Notes: generated by a model not told the origin, from the sequence alone. Counted from the first letter of the stretch, positions 18,124 to 27,391 are shown. The stretch is 64,000 bases of DNA from Eikenella exigua (GCF_008805035.1 NZ_CP038018.1:930001-994000), one strand, 5' to 3'. Program-made: numbers and translations.

Positions 18124-18432
18124 ACAGAAAGAAATCGGTTTCAAGTAGCCTTCAGCATGATTGAGGCTACCTGGAATTTTTTATAACCAAAGCACTTCAT
18201 ACTGCTTTATCTCGCCTTGTTGTACTAGCTGTACTGTCTGCGGCTCATTGCTTTGCGTGAAACAATAATTATTTCATACATATATCCTAACCACGCTGTC
18301 AATCGGAATGTCGGATTCGAGGCCCTGGCTTACAGGAGCGGCAACATAAAGGCTACCTGAAGCTATTTTCTTCCTTAACTACGCCGGCGAGGAAATCTTA
18401 TGGCAACAAATGGCGGCAAACATGCGGGCATT
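18124..18432. other. Intergenic region between the CinA-like gene and ribD
   Basis: Contains a degenerate DUS hairpin (about 18140-18175) acting as the likely terminator, and one perfect DUS at 18350-18361. No gene or promoter seen. Confidence 0.5.
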
Positions 18433-19524
18433 TCAACCCCGCCAATTTTGCAGCACCCATTTGATGTCGTCACCCAGCTGCTCGACGCTTATGGTGTGCC
18501 AATTGGACTCACAGCTGAGAGCGGCAGGGTTTTCAGGTAGCCTGAACAAGGTGGACGATTGCGTGCCGCCGAGCAGTTTGGGCGCTTGATAGCAGACGAT
18601 TTCGTCCACCAAATCCTGCGCCAAAAATGCGCTGCCCAGTGTGGCTCCGGCTTCCAACATCAGCTCGCCGATGCCGCGCCCAGCCAAATCGGCCAGCACG
18701 GCATTCAGGCTGAGCCGGCCTTGGGCGTCAGCTTTCAAACGGCAGATTTCGGCGGCGGCGAGCGCGGGGCTGTCGGACAAGGTATAGATGAGCGTGGGAG
18801 CACTGCCATCGAGTAGATGGCTGCCGGCAGGCAGGCGCAGGCGGCTATCGAGCAGCACGCGCAGCGGGGGGCGCAGGGTGGGGAAATCGCGCACGGTGAG
18901 GCGCGGGTTGTCGGCCAGAGCGGTGCCGATGCCGGTGAGCACGGCACAGCTTTCGGCGCGTTGGATCTGCACATCGTGCCGAGCGGCGGCACCGGTAATC
19001 CATTGGCTTTGGCCGCCGGCGAGCGCGGTTTTGCCGTCGAGGCTGGCGGCGGTTTTCAGCTTCACAAACGGGCGACCGCGTTCGATGCGGGAGAGGAAGC
19101 CGCGGTTGAGCAGCCGCGCTTCGCGTTCCATCAGGCCGCAGGCTACCTGAATGCCGGCGGCTTCAAGCATGGCCAGCCCTTTGCCCGCCACCAGGGGATT
19201 GGGGTCTTGCATGGCGGCCACTACACGCCGCACGCCGGCGCGGATCAGGGCTTCGGCACAGGGCGGGGTGCGGCCATGGTGGGCACAGGGCTCAAGGGTA
19301 ACGTAGGCGGTGGCGCCTTGCGCGGCGCTGCCGGCCTGGCGCAGGGCGTGCACTTCGGCATGCGGCTCACCGGCCTTGAGGTGGAAACCTTGGCCGACAA
19401 TCTGCCCGCCCTGCGCAATCACGCAGCCGACACGCGGATTGGGCGAAGTGGAGAAACGGCCTTGCCAAGCAAGGGCAATGGCTTGCTGCATCAGGGCGTG
19501 GTCGGCGGGGGAGAATTGGGGCAT
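18433..19524 (-). CDS. ribD: Riboflavin biosynthesis deaminase/reductase RibD
   Basis: Bifunctional 363-residue enzyme for the second and third steps of riboflavin synthesis. The N-terminal deaminase domain shows the zinc site H55-A-E57 (GEPHAEVHA) with C80 and C89 (LEPCAHHGRTPPC). The C-terminal domain is the NADPH-dependent reductase (VKLKTAASLDGKTAL). Two DUS lie in the coding sequence (18531-18542 and 19139-19150). ribA is also in the window at 32.5-33.1 kb, not adjacent, so the pathway is dispersed here. Confidence 0.96.
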   Translation of the reverse strand: MPQFSPADHALMQQAIALAWQGRFSTSPNPRVGCVIAQGGQIVGQGFHLKAGEPHAEVHALRQAGSAAQGATAYVTLEPCAHHGRTPPCAEALIRAGVRRVVAAMQDPNPLVAGKGLAMLEAAGIQVACGLMEREARLLNRGFLSRIERGRPFVKLKTAASLDGKTALAGGQSQWITGAAARHDVQIQRAESCAVLTGIGTALADNPRLTVRDFPTLRPPLRVLLDSRLRLPAGSHLLDGSAPTLIYTLSDSPALAAAEICRLKADAQGRLSLNAVLADLAGRGIGELMLEAGATLGSAFLAQDLVDEIVCYQAPKLLGGTQSSTLFRLPENPAALSCESNWHTISVEQLGDDIKWVLQNWRG

Positions 19525-19566
19525 TTTGAGTAAGGGGCGGATAGGGGAAACGGGGTAAATAAGGTT

Positions 19567-19604
19567 TTCAGGTAGCCTTTAAACGGCAAGAAAGGCTACC
19601 TGAA
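19567..19604. terminator. DUS-pair hairpin between ruvB and ribD
   Basis: Inverted DUS at 19567-19578 and 19593-19604, placed to terminate ruvB on the minus strand. Confidence 0.65.
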
Positions 19605-19640
19605 AACGAAGCAAAGCGGAGTTTCTGCGAAGCTAAAAAG
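19593..19640. repeat. Extended DUS-associated repeat
   Basis: DUS followed by AACGAAGCAAAGCGGAG and TTTCTGCGAAGCTAAAA. The same tail is at 678-700 and 56569-56586. Confidence 0.6.
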
Positions 19641-19663
19641 ATGCCGATAGTTTCAGCTAGCTT

Positions 19664-20695
19664 TCAAGGCTTAAACGGCAGGCCGAAGTGGCTGTAGCTG
19701 CGTTCGGTGGCCACGCGGCCGCGCGGGGTGCGCTGGAGGAAGCCTTGCTGAATGAGATATGGCTCGATTATGTCTTCGATGGTGTCGGGGCTTTCGCCGA
19801 TGGCGGCGGCGATGTTGTCCAGGCCGACGGGGCCGCCGGCAAATTTATGCAGCACGGCTTCGAGAAATTTGCGATCCATCATGTCGAGGCCTTCGTTGTC
19901 CACATCGAGCATTTGCAAGGCGGCATCGGCCAGGGCGGCATCCACGCGGCCGTTGCTTTTCACTTCAGCGTAGTCGCGCACGCGGCGCAGTAGGCGGTTG
20001 GCAATGCGCGGGGTGCCGCGGCTGCGACGGGCGATTTCGAAGGCGCCGGTGTCGTCGAGGCTCATTTGCAGCAGGCCGGCGGAACGGGAAACGATGGTGG
20101 CAAGGTCGGCGCTACTGTAGAACTCGAGGCGGGAGACGATGCCGAAGCGGTCGCGCAGGGGATTGGTGAGCATACCGGCACGGGTGGTGGCACCAACGAG
20201 TGTGAAGGGGGGCAGGTCAATTTTCACGCTGCGGGCAGCGGGGCCTTCGCCGATCATGATGTCGAGCTGGTAGTCTTCGAGGGCGGGGTAGAGGATTTCT
20301 TCCACCACGGGGCTGAGGCGGTGGATTTCGTCGATAAAGAGCACGTCGTGCGGCTCGAGGTTGGTGAGCAGGGCGGCGAGGTCGCCGGCGCGTTCGAGCA
20401 CGGGGCCGCTGGTTTGGCGCAGGTTGACGCCGAGCTCTTTGGCGATGATGTGGGCGAGGGTGGTTTTACCCAGGCCAGGCGGGCCGAACAGGAGGGTGTG
20501 GTCGAGGGCTTCGCCGCGCTTTTTGGCGGCTTGGATGAAGATGCCGAGCTGCTCTTTGGTTTTGGCCTGGCCAATGTAGTCGGCGAGGGTTTTGGGGCGC
20601 AGGGCGCGTTCGAGCTGCTCTTCCTGGCTGGAAATCTGGCGGGCGGTGATGAGGCGTTCGGGTTCGGCGGCGGTGAGGGAATCGGTGTGGAGCAT
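19664..20695 (-). CDS. ruvB: Holliday junction branch-migration helicase RuvB
   Basis: A 343-residue AAA+ motor of the RuvAB branch-migration complex. Walker A is GPPGLGKTT, Walker [10 protein letters not shown], sensor-1 VGATTRAG, and the C-terminal winged helix ends in RTPRGR. Length is standard. ruvA and ruvC are not adjacent, so this is a solitary ruvB as is common in Neisseriaceae. The ATG at 20695 is followed by a short variable leader ([15 protein letters not shown]). Confidence 0.97.
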   Translation of the reverse strand: MLHTDSLTAAEPERLITARQISSQEEQLERALRPKTLADYIGQAKTKEQLGIFIQAAKKRGEALDHTLLFGPPGLGKTTLAHIIAKELGVNLRQTSGPVLERAGDLAALLTNLEPHDVLFIDEIHRLSPVVEEILYPALEDYQLDIMIGEGPAARSVKIDLPPFTLVGATTRAGMLTNPLRDRFGIVSRLEFYSSADLATIVSRSAGLLQMSLDDTGAFEIARRSRGTPRIANRLLRRVRDYAEVKSNGRVDAALADAALQMLDVDNEGLDMMDRKFLEAVLHKFAGGPVGLDNIAAAIGESPDTIEDIIEPYLIQQGFLQRTPRGRVATERSYSHFGLPFKP

Positions 20696-20747
20696 GATGG
20701 GAAATGGGTTTCAGGTGGCCTTAGTGGTTTAATTTCATTGCGGTTTT

Positions 20748-20806
20748 GTTTTAGCTCCGCAAAAGCTCTGCTTTGGCTTCGCCAAAATATCACTTTCAGG
20801 TAGCCT
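20748..20806. repeat. Extended DUS-associated repeat (variant)
   Basis: TTTTAGCTCCGCAAAAGC, then CTTCGCC, then a DUS at 20795-20806. Related to the other DUS-flanking repeats. Confidence 0.45.
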
Positions 20807-20843
20807 GTTGGGCGAGGAAGGCTTCGATTAATCCGGGCTGGCG

Positions 20844-21197
20844 TTAACTGCTTCCCAGCCATTCCGGCAGCCATTCGGTGATGCATTCCATTTCGCCGGC
20901 ATGGCGGATGAAGGTGCCGAGCTGGGGCTCGTCGATATATTCTTGCTGGCGGACGAGGACGAGCGGATCTTCGCTGCCGGGTTATTGCCGGGCAAAGGCG
21001 AGGGCTTCGGCATGGGTGGCGAAAGCATGGAAGTAGTCGTCGCCTTCATATAAATCGGAGACGCCGCGCTCGGGATGGCACCATACGCGGTATTCGAGCA
21101 CGTAATCGCAAAAATAGCCACTGCCGGAATGGCAGTGGGCAGGGTAAATACCCACTTTTTCAGGATAGGTGGCGGGCGGGTAGGGGGATTGGCTCAT
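20844..21197 (-). pseudogene. Small conserved gene interrupted by one stop codon
   Basis: The frame opens MSQSPYPPATYPEKVGIYPA and continues with FCDYVLEYRVWCHPERGVSDLYEGDDYF, then meets TAA at 20982-20984. Beyond the stop the same frame continues with coding character (PLVLVRQQEYIDEPQLG, ECITEWLPEWLGSS) to a second stop at 20844-20846. This gives one 118-codon gene with a single nonsense change. I recall similar neisserial proteins as uninterrupted but cannot name a function. Readthrough or sequencing error should be considered. Confidence 0.65.
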
Positions 21198-21209
21198 TCT
21201 GTTGCTGGG

Positions 21210-22838
21210 CTAGGGGGCAGATGCGCCCTTCGGCGGGACGGAAGCAGCCGAGGCGGTGGCAGGCGCAGATGCCGGCGTGGCCGGGGTACTGGAATCGACG
21301 GGCAGGGAGCTGTCGGGCAACAGGTTTTCATCGGCCTGCGATTCGATGCGCTTGTCGTTCATGCTGAAGGTTTTGTTGCGCACGACGATATGGGTGCTCA
21401 CGATTTGGTTGTCATCGATTTTCAGGTAGCCTTGCCGTGCCATGCTTTCGAGCACGCTGTCGAGCCACAGGCGCACGGCTTCTTTGATTTCGTGGTCGGC
21501 ATCGGGCAGGGAGGGATCGACACTGATGTAGTTTTTGGCTTGGGAGACGGTGAGTCGTTCGATCACTTGCTGTGGTACGGCAATGTGGAAATCGGCATCG
21601 GTTTGGGCGAGCATTTTGTCAATGTCGTTCAAATCAGCGGTAGTGAGGTTGCTGAATTTGAGTTCGCCGTTGCCGCTGATCATGCCTTGCGGGGTGGTGA
21701 GGTCGAACTGTTTGAGCCGGATAACGGGATCGTTGGTGAAAAGGCCGGCGGCTTCGTTGCGCAGGCTGGCGAGCAGGGCTTCGCGCATTTGCTCGTCGCT
21801 GAGGCGCTGGGTGATGAGCTGGTCGCGGCGGGTTTTGAGCGCGGCGAGGCTTTCGGCATCGAGGTGTTCGGCGCTTACGTGGATGGCCAGCGGGCCGTAG
21901 TTGTCGCTGCCGTAGTTGAGCTTGGCGAAGCCAAATTTGCCTTCGGTGTTCACCCAGCGGCCGTCTTGATCCATGCGGGTTTCGATTTGCAGGTCGTTGA
22001 GGGTGATTTTGGCGGGCGGTACTTGGCCATAGGGGTTGATAAAGCTGCCGATTTGCAGGTCGGACACCATATTCAGCACATCGTTGAGGCGGATATCGTA
22101 GTTAATGCTGTCTTTCCACTCCACTTCCACCTGGCCGAGAGTGAGCTTGCTGCTGCCCAGGGCAAGGTTGTGGCTGCCTTCTCGGGTTTCGGTGTGCAGC
22201 TGGAGGTTTTTGTAGGAAACGCTGCCTTTGTCGGCCAGGGTAATGGTGAGGCCGGGGTTATTCAGGCTGCTTTGGTATTCAGTGAAGTATTTGGCGTAGT
22301 CGGTGCTGCCTTCGAGGCCTTGCCAGTTGATGGCGATGCCGGAGAGCTCTTGATATTTGAAGGCGGGAACCTGCCAAGTGAGGCGGCCGTTGCCGTTGAG
22401 TTGGATAACGTTACGCAGGCTGGCAGGGGCTTGGCTGCCAAAGAAGCGCTGCAGTATTTCGCGGCTTTCAGGCTGGAAAACGAATTCGGTGTCTACCACG
22501 GCGCGCACAGGCATGCTGCCGTTGGCAAACAGGCTGTGTTTGATGTTGCTCTCCAGCGTGATGGACTGGGTGAGGATGGTTTTGATGTTGTCGGGCAGTT
22601 TGTCTTGCAGCTGAGCCAGGAAGGTGGGTTTGAAACGCACCACGGTGGTTTCATGCGAACTGAACCAGCCGCGCTCGTAGCGGCGGGATTCGACTTGCAA
22701 GAAGGATGTGTGGCTTAGGATTTCATGCTGTTTGTTCAGGCTTTGTTCGGCTTTGATGCCGAGATAGTAAGGTGCGCCAAAAAACAGGGCGACCAGCAGC
22801 AGGACGAGGCCGGAGAACAGCCAAAGGAGTTTTTTCAT
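21210..22838 (-). CDS. DUF945 (YdgA) family exported protein
   Basis: A 542-residue protein with an N-terminal signal anchor (MKKLLWLFSGLVLLLVALFF) and a large periplasmic body typical of DUF945: ESRRYERGWFSSHETTVVRF, then repeated beta-rich segments and a Pro/Ala-rich tail. E. coli YdgA is the named relative; its role is undefined. The start at 22838 is chosen because the frame's upstream extension lacks a signal-like sequence; the ribosome site is weak. A DUS near 21422 encodes GYLKI within the gene. It lies 12 nt upstream of the stop-interrupted small gene and may be co-transcribed with it. Confidence 0.82.
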   Translation of the reverse strand: MKKLLWLFSGLVLLLVALFFGAPYYLGIKAEQSLNKQHEILSHTSFLQVESRRYERGWFSSHETTVVRFKPTFLAQLQDKLPDNIKTILTQSITLESNIKHSLFANGSMPVRAVVDTEFVFQPESREILQRFFGSQAPASLRNVIQLNGNGRLTWQVPAFKYQELSGIAINWQGLEGSTDYAKYFTEYQSSLNNPGLTITLADKGSVSYKNLQLHTETREGSHNLALGSSKLTLGQVEVEWKDSINYDIRLNDVLNMVSDLQIGSFINPYGQVPPAKITLNDLQIETRMDQDGRWVNTEGKFGFAKLNYGSDNYGPLAIHVSAEHLDAESLAALKTRRDQLITQRLSDEQMREALLASLRNEAAGLFTNDPVIRLKQFDLTTPQGMISGNGELKFSNLTTADLNDIDKMLAQTDADFHIAVPQQVIERLTVSQAKNYISVDPSLPDADHEIKEAVRLWLDSVLESMARQGYLKIDDNQIVSTHIVVRNKTFSMNDKRIESQADENLLPDSSLPVDSSTPATPASAPATASAASVPPKGASAP

Positions 22839-22919
22839 GCAACAACCAAAATGCGTGATATTAGGAAAGTGCAAGGATAACACCAAAACGGGGCACTGTC
22901 TTGGTGCTGGGCAAGCAAG

Positions 22920-22972
22920 AGGCTGCCTGAAAACAGATTTTTACTTTCGTTAAAATTGTTTTCAGGTAGCCT
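22920..22972. terminator. Mixed-dialect DUS pair between fabI and the DUF945 gene
   Basis: AGGCTGCCTGAA (Simonsiella-type) at 22920-22931 faces TTCAGGTAGCCT (Eikenella-type) at 22961-22972. Confidence 0.55.
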
Positions 22973-23005
22973 GTGTGCCCTTAATGGGCTAAATCGGGCG
23001 GAAAA

Positions 23006-23794
23006 TTAGGCACCAGTGCCGCTTAGGGCGTTGATGCTGTAGCCGCCGTCCACATAGGTGATTTCGCCGGTGATGCCGGAGGAGAGGTCGGAGAGCAGGA
23101 AAGCAGCAGTATTGCCTACTTCTTCGATGGTTACGTTGCGGCGCAACGGGTTTTGCGAAGCCACGTGGCTGAGCAGGCGGCCGAAATCGGCAATACCGGC
23201 AGCGGCCAGGGTTTTAATCGGGCCGGCGGAAATGCCGTTGCAGCGGATGCCTTCGGGGCCAACACAGGCGGCAGTGAAGCGGATAGCGGCTTCCAAGCTG
23301 GCTTTGGCCATGCCCATCACGTTGTAGTTGGGGATGGCACGCACGGCGCCCAGATAAGTGAGCGCGAGGATGGCGCTGTTGCGGTTGCGCATCATCGGGC
23401 GGGCGGCTTTGGCCAGCGCAGGTAGGCTGTAGGCGGAAACGTCGTGTGAAATTTCAAAGGCTTCACGGCTGATGCTGTCTAAGAAGTCGCCGCTGAGAGC
23501 CTCTTTGGGCGAGAAAGCGATGGCATGTACCAAGCCGTCGAGGCCGTCCCATTTTTTGCCCAGATCAGCAAATACTTGTTCGATTTCGGTGTCGTTCTGC
23601 ACGTCGCAGCGGAATACCAAATCGGAGCCGAAATCGGCCGCCATTTTGCGCACACGCTCTTCCAGCTTGTCCACCACATAGGTAAACGCCAGCTCGGCGC
23701 CCTGTTCACTACAGGCTTTGGCGATGCCGTAGGCAATAGAACGCTCGGAAATCATGCCAGTAATCAGGATTTTTTTGCCTTGCAAAAAGCCCAT
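23006..23794 (-). CDS. fabI: Enoyl-[acyl-carrier-protein] reductase FabI
   Basis: A 262-residue short-chain dehydrogenase that performs the last step of each fatty-acid elongation cycle with NADH. Characteristic features are the N-terminal GKKILITGMISERSIAYGIA nucleotide-binding segment, the catalytic region NYNVMGMAKASLE (FabI-type Tyr...Lys) and GIRCNGISAGPIKTLAA. Length is standard. A DUS follows the promoter side near 23842. It is the classic triclosan target family. Confidence 0.97.
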   Translation of the reverse strand: MGFLQGKKILITGMISERSIAYGIAKACSEQGAELAFTYVVDKLEERVRKMAADFGSDLVFRCDVQNDTEIEQVFADLGKKWDGLDGLVHAIAFSPKEALSGDFLDSISREAFEISHDVSAYSLPALAKAARPMMRNRNSAILALTYLGAVRAIPNYNVMGMAKASLEAAIRFTAACVGPEGIRCNGISAGPIKTLAAAGIADFGRLLSHVASQNPLRRNVTIEEVGNTAAFLLSDLSSGITGEITYVDGGYSINALSGTGA

Positions 23795-24049
23795 TTTTTT
23801 CTTGTCCTCAGGGGAAATTGTCTGTATAAGCTGCTTGATTTTCAGGTAGCCTGCACCAAAATCGGGACATTATAGCTTAATTTAGGTTGGCAGAGTAAAT
23901 CCAAAGCTGTTTTGCGAGAGTTGCGAACAGCCGAAACCCGCTGTTTTTTTGGCAGCGGGCTTCAACTTTTCGGTTTTGAATATTGGGATGTTAAACAATT
24001 GGTTTCGCTAGGCGCACTCCTGTAGAATTGGGTAGATATAGTCTGCTTT

Positions 24050-24078
24050 AGCCATGCCCCATGAGAAGGGGCATGGCT
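24050..24078. terminator. Strong GC-rich hairpin upstream of tldD
   Basis: AGCCATGCCCC pairs perfectly with GGGGCATGGCT over a 7-nt loop. There is no long T-run on either side, so termination is uncertain. Confidence 0.4.
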
Positions 24079-24091
24079 ATTATACATAAGC

Positions 24092-24107
24092 GATAATTGT
24101 TATCAAT
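24092..24107. promoter_or_regulatory. Possible Fur site upstream of tldD
   Basis: GATAATTGTTATC is palindromic and resembles a Fur half-site pair. It is suggestive only. Confidence 0.3.
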
Positions 24108-24247
24108 AATATTTAGATAGGAAATATTTTTATCGATACTCATAAAATGTGATTTATTTTCGCAATTCTGCCAACAGACAAAATACGAGCTGCTACCCAA
24201 CCGTTATATAATGCCGCCCGACTTTCGCTTTCAAATCTTTAAATGCC

Positions 24248-25699
24248 ATGAACACAGTGCACTCCACCGTTTCCAAACAAATGCTGCATGCCAACCAACT
24301 GGGCACAGACGAAATCGCCCGCGCCTTATCTGCCATTTCCACCCACCAAGTGGACTATGCCGACATCTACTGCCAGCGCACCGCTTATGAAAGCTGGCAT
24401 TTGGAAGAGGGCATGGTGAAATCCGGCAGTTTTCAGATTGACCAAGGCGTGGGCGTGCGGGCGGTATCGGGCGAGAAAACTGCGTTTGCCTATGCCGATA
24501 GCCTAAATCCGGCCATGTTGCGGCAGGCGGCAGAAGCGGTACGCACCATCGGTGCATCGGGGCAGGAGCGGCAGATTCAGCTGGCTGGTTCAGGTAGTCC
24601 ACGGCAGGTTGCACTATATACGCCAGAAAACCCGATTCATGGCCTGGACTCCGCCGCCAAAGTGGCGCTGCTTAACCGTGTGGAACAGCTGGCTAAAGCT
24701 GCCGATCCACGGATTATACAAGTGATGGCTGGGCTAACTTGCGAACACGATTTAATCTATCTGGCGCGGTTAGACGGCATCACCGCTGCCGATATCCGTC
24801 CGCTGGTGCGCTTAAGCATCACCGTGGTGGCCAAGCAGGGCGAGCGGCGCGAAGTGGGCAGCTTCGGCGGCGGCGGGCGGCACGGACTGGATTATTTCAG
24901 CGAAGAGCGGCTGCGCAGTTATGTGGGGGCGGCGGTAAAACAGGCTTTGGTCAACCTGGAATCACGCCCTGCGCCCGCCGGCAACATGACCGTGGTGCTC
25001 GGTAGTGGCTGGCCGGGCGTGCTGCTGCACGAAGCCGTGGGGCACGGGCTGGAAGGTGATTTCAACCGCAAAGGCACCAGCGCGTTTGCCGGCCGTTTGG
25101 GCGAACGCGTGGCAGCCAAAGGCGTAACCGTGGTGGACCAAGGCAATATCGAGCTGCGGCGCGGCTCGCTCAATCTGGACGACGAAGGCAACGCCACCCG
25201 CCAAACCGTGCTGATTGAAGACGGCATCCTGGCCGGCTACCTGCAAGACGAAACCAACGCCCGGCTGATGGGCATGGCGGTAACCGGCAACGGCCGCCGC
25301 GAAAGCTACGCTGCCGCACCCATGCCGCGCATGACCAACACTTTCATGCAAAACGGCAACCGCGAGCCGGAAGAAATCATCGCCTCAATCGAAAAAGGCC
25401 TGTATGCCGTGAACTTCGGCGGTGGGCAGGTGGACATTACCAGCGGCAAATTTGTGTTCAGTGCCTCCGAAGCGTGGTGGGTGGAAAACGGCAAGCTGCA
25501 ATACCCCGTGAAAGGCGCTACCATCATCGGCAGCGGGCCGGAAGTACTCAAACATGTGAGCATGATCGGCAATGATATGGCACTCGACAGTGGCATTGGC
25601 GTGTGCGGCAAAGAAGGGCAGAGCGTGCCCGTGGGCGTGGGGCAGCCCACGCTGCGTATCGATGCCGGCTTAACTGTCGGCGGCAGCGAAACCGCTTGA
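24248..25699 (+). CDS. tldD: Metalloprotease TldD
   Basis: A 483-residue TldD, which with TldE (PmbA) forms a zinc protease acting on peptide leaders and unfolded peptides in the cytoplasm. The active-site helix is HEAVGHGLEGD with H261-E262-x3-H266, and the C-terminal Cys (SGIGVCGKEGQSVPVG) completes the site. Length is standard. pmbA is not in the window. The ATG at 24248 is the first in frame, with TATAAT about 36 nt upstream. Confidence 0.95.
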   Translation: MNTVHSTVSKQMLHANQLGTDEIARALSAISTHQVDYADIYCQRTAYESWHLEEGMVKSGSFQIDQGVGVRAVSGEKTAFAYADSLNPAMLRQAAEAVRTIGASGQERQIQLAGSGSPRQVALYTPENPIHGLDSAAKVALLNRVEQLAKAADPRIIQVMAGLTCEHDLIYLARLDGITAADIRPLVRLSITVVAKQGERREVGSFGGGGRHGLDYFSEERLRSYVGAAVKQALVNLESRPAPAGNMTVVLGSGWPGVLLHEAVGHGLEGDFNRKGTSAFAGRLGERVAAKGVTVVDQGNIELRRGSLNLDDEGNATRQTVLIEDGILAGYLQDETNARLMGMAVTGNGRRESYAAAPMPRMTNTFMQNGNREPEEIIASIEKGLYAVNFGGGQVDITSGKFVFSASEAWWVENGKLQYPVKGATIIGSGPEVLKHVSMIGNDMALDSGIGVCGKEGQSVPVGVGQPTLRIDAGLTVGGSETA

Positions 25700-25713
25700 T
25701 GGTTTAGAGGCAA

Positions 25714-25743
25714 AGGCTACCTGAAAGAGGTTTCAGGTAGCCT
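25714..25743. terminator. DUS-pair terminator after tldD
   Basis: AGGCTACCTGAA (25714-25725) and its inverse (25732-25743), with a 6-nt loop and a T-rich tail. Confidence 0.8.
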
Positions 25744-25837
25744 TTGTTGTATCTAGCTTTTGTATTGGTGGCACATCACCGCTTGGTATTGGCGATGTGT
25801 TGCGGTGTGGCTGATTAATCCAAGCTGCCAACCCAAA

Positions 25838-25888
25838 AGGCTACCTGAAAACTGTTTTCCTCGTAGGAGCTCTTTTTTCAGGTAGCCC
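25838..25888. terminator. Second DUS-pair hairpin
   Basis: DUS at 25838-25849 and a one-mismatch inverse at 25877-25888. Confidence 0.5.
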
Positions 25889-26028
25889 TTGTTAGTACAG
25901 AAGGCAAGGTCAACAAATAGCCGGTTGCTTGCTGAAATAGCAATAGTTATCATACGCAAGATAATGTTTCTAATAGGATTCCTAAAAAACACACCATATA
26001 ATGCAAAGAAAAGTAAATATTTTGCCCA

Positions 26029-26046
26029 CTGATAATCATTGGCAAA
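26029..26046. promoter_or_regulatory. Fur-box-like site, distal, upstream of bfrA
   Basis: ACTGATAATCATTGGC contains GATAATCATT, a strong match to the Fur half-site, bracketed by TTTGCC/GGCAAA. Confidence 0.45.
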
Positions 26047-26132
26047 TTCAGCTGATTAAGCTAATCTGCTTAACCATTTTATTTTTCTGAAATTTCATAC
26101 CACATGCCGAAAGGGAATCGCTTACTTTTCAG

Positions 26133-26151
26133 GATAATTATTCGCATTAAT
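26133..26151. promoter_or_regulatory. Fur-box-like site, proximal, upstream of bfrA
   Basis: GATAATTATTCGCATTA closely resembles proteobacterial Fur boxes. A partial copy (GAGAATTTTCGCATTA) follows at 26163-26178, then a -10-like TATAAT at 26186-26191. Confidence 0.5.
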
Positions 26152-26267
26152 AAGCGCGATATGAGAATTTTCGCATTAAGCTGCGTATAATCCACCAAGT
26201 TGAAACGACAGCATATATTACTGCTGCCATTACACGTATCATTCTATTTATTCACAGGAGCAAAACA

Positions 26268-26732
26268 ATGCAAGGCAACCAAGAAGTTATCGACTACATG
26301 AACCAACTTTTGGCCGGCGAGCTCGCCGCCCGCGACCAATATTTCATCCACTCCCGCATATACGACGAATGGGGATACACCAAGCTCTTCGCCCGCATCG
26401 GCCACGAAATGGAAGACGAAACCGAGCATGCTGCCGATTTCATCCGCCGTATCCTCATGATCGGCGGCACTCCGCAGATGGTGCCCGCTCCCGTGCGCAT
26501 CGGCCGCAACGTGCGCGAAATGCTGCAATTCGATTTGGATACCGAATACGAAGTGCGTGAAAACCTCAAACGCGGCATCAAACTGTGCGAAGAAAAACAA
26601 GACTATGTAACCCGCGATTTGATGATCAACCAGCTCAAAGACACCGAAGAAGATCACGCCCACTGGCTCGAACAGCAGCTGCGCCTCATCGACTTGCTTG
26701 GCGAGCAGAATTATCTGCAAAGCCAGCTGTAA
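26268..26732 (+). CDS. bfrA: Bacterioferritin subunit A (ferroxidase type)
   Basis: A 154-residue four-helix ferritin subunit for iron storage. Numbering by E. coli Bfr, the ferroxidase residues E18, E51 and H54 are present, but the heme-ligating Met52 is Thr (EMEDETEH). This subunit can therefore oxidise Fe(II) but should not bind heme at the dimer interface. It is the first gene of a pair; bfrB starts 17 nt downstream. Candidate Fur sites precede it. Strong AGGAG ribosome site. Confidence 0.95.
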   Translation: MQGNQEVIDYMNQLLAGELAARDQYFIHSRIYDEWGYTKLFARIGHEMEDETEHAADFIRRILMIGGTPQMVPAPVRIGRNVREMLQFDLDTEYEVRENLKRGIKLCEEKQDYVTRDLMINQLKDTEEDHAHWLEQQLRLIDLLGEQNYLQSQL

Positions 26733-26749
26733 TACGGAAAGGAAAACGC

Positions 26750-27223
26750 ATGAAAGGCGATCGCGAAGTTATCCGCCAGCTCAATAAAAACCTGGGCATC
26801 CTGCTCATTACCATCAACCAGTATTTTCTGCATGCCCGCATCCTGAAAAACTGGGGTTTGGAAGAGCTGGGCGGTTATCTCCACAAACAATCCATCGCCG
26901 ATATGAAAGCAGCCGATGCCCTGATTGAGCGTATCCTCCTGCTGGAAGGTCTGCCCAACCTGCAAGAGCTCGGCAAACTGCTGATTGGCGAAAACACCGA
27001 AGAAATCATCCAATGCGACCGGCAAAAAGAGCAAGACAAACACCAAGCACTGGTGGAAGCCATTGCCGTATGCGAAGAAAAGCAGGACTACGTTTCCCGT
27101 CAGCTTTTGGAAAAACAGAAAGACGAAAACGAAGAACGTCTCGACTGGCTGGAAACCCAGCTCGATCTGATGGAAAGTTTGGGTTTGCAAAACTACCTGC
27201 AACTCGGGGGGCAAGGGGATTAA
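26750..27223 (+). CDS. bfrB: Bacterioferritin subunit B (heme type)
   Basis: A 157-residue partner of bfrA. It keeps the heme ligand Met52 (ADMKAADA), but ferroxidase positions are lost: residue 18 is Leu, 51 is Asp and 54 is Ala. The two subunits are thus complementary, one for iron oxidation and one for heme, as reported for neisserial BfrA/BfrB mixed shells. The ATG at 26750 follows GGAAAGGAAAA. The conserved tail NYLQLGG is present. A hairpin-poor spacer and then a DUS pair follow. Confidence 0.95.
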   Translation: MKGDREVIRQLNKNLGILLITINQYFLHARILKNWGLEELGGYLHKQSIADMKAADALIERILLLEGLPNLQELGKLLIGENTEEIIQCDRQKEQDKHQALVEAIAVCEEKQDYVSRQLLEKQKDENEERLDWLETQLDLMESLGLQNYLQLGGQGD

Positions 27224-27327
27224 AACACCAAGCCACTGCCAAACTAGGCAAGATCCTTTCCAAATAGCAACAGCCTGTGCGCTTCAGCAGCAGGCTGTTT
27301 TGTGCAATTCAATTCGCTTCAAGTAAA

Positions 27328-27391
27328 AGGCTACCTGGAAAATCGCGCCACAGGTTTTAACTTCGTTAAAGCTTATGCTTTCAGGTAGCCT
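27328..27391. terminator. Imperfect DUS pair after bfrB
   Basis: AGGCTACCTGGA (27328-27339) opposite TTCAGGTAGCCT (27380-27391). The loop contains the extended repeat TTAACTTCGTTAAAGC. Confidence 0.5.

Larger units (their letters stand above)
23795..24247. other. Intergenic region between divergent fabI and tldD
   Basis: Contains a DUS near 23842, a CCCGCTG/CAGCGGG hairpin (23937-23959), a strong 11-bp hairpin (24050-24078), a Fur-like GATAATTGTTATC (24092-24104) and a TATAAT (24207-24212) in the tldD promoter area. No gene seen. Confidence 0.5.
25700..26267. other. Intergenic region upstream of bfrA
   Basis: A 568-nt stretch without a gene. It holds two DUS hairpins, then AT-rich sequence with at least two Fur-like sites and a -10 box before bfrA (listed separately). 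Confidence 0.6.

Noticed and set aside
21075..22718. 547-codon open frame on the plus strand
   Set aside because: It is antisense to the DUF945 gene, has biased Gly/Val/Phe-rich composition typical of antisense frames in GC-rich DNA, and no ribosome site or family signal.
23943..23950. T homopolymer as a phase-variation tract
   Set aside because: It is the loop of an intergenic hairpin, not within a gene or between promoter boxes, and is short.
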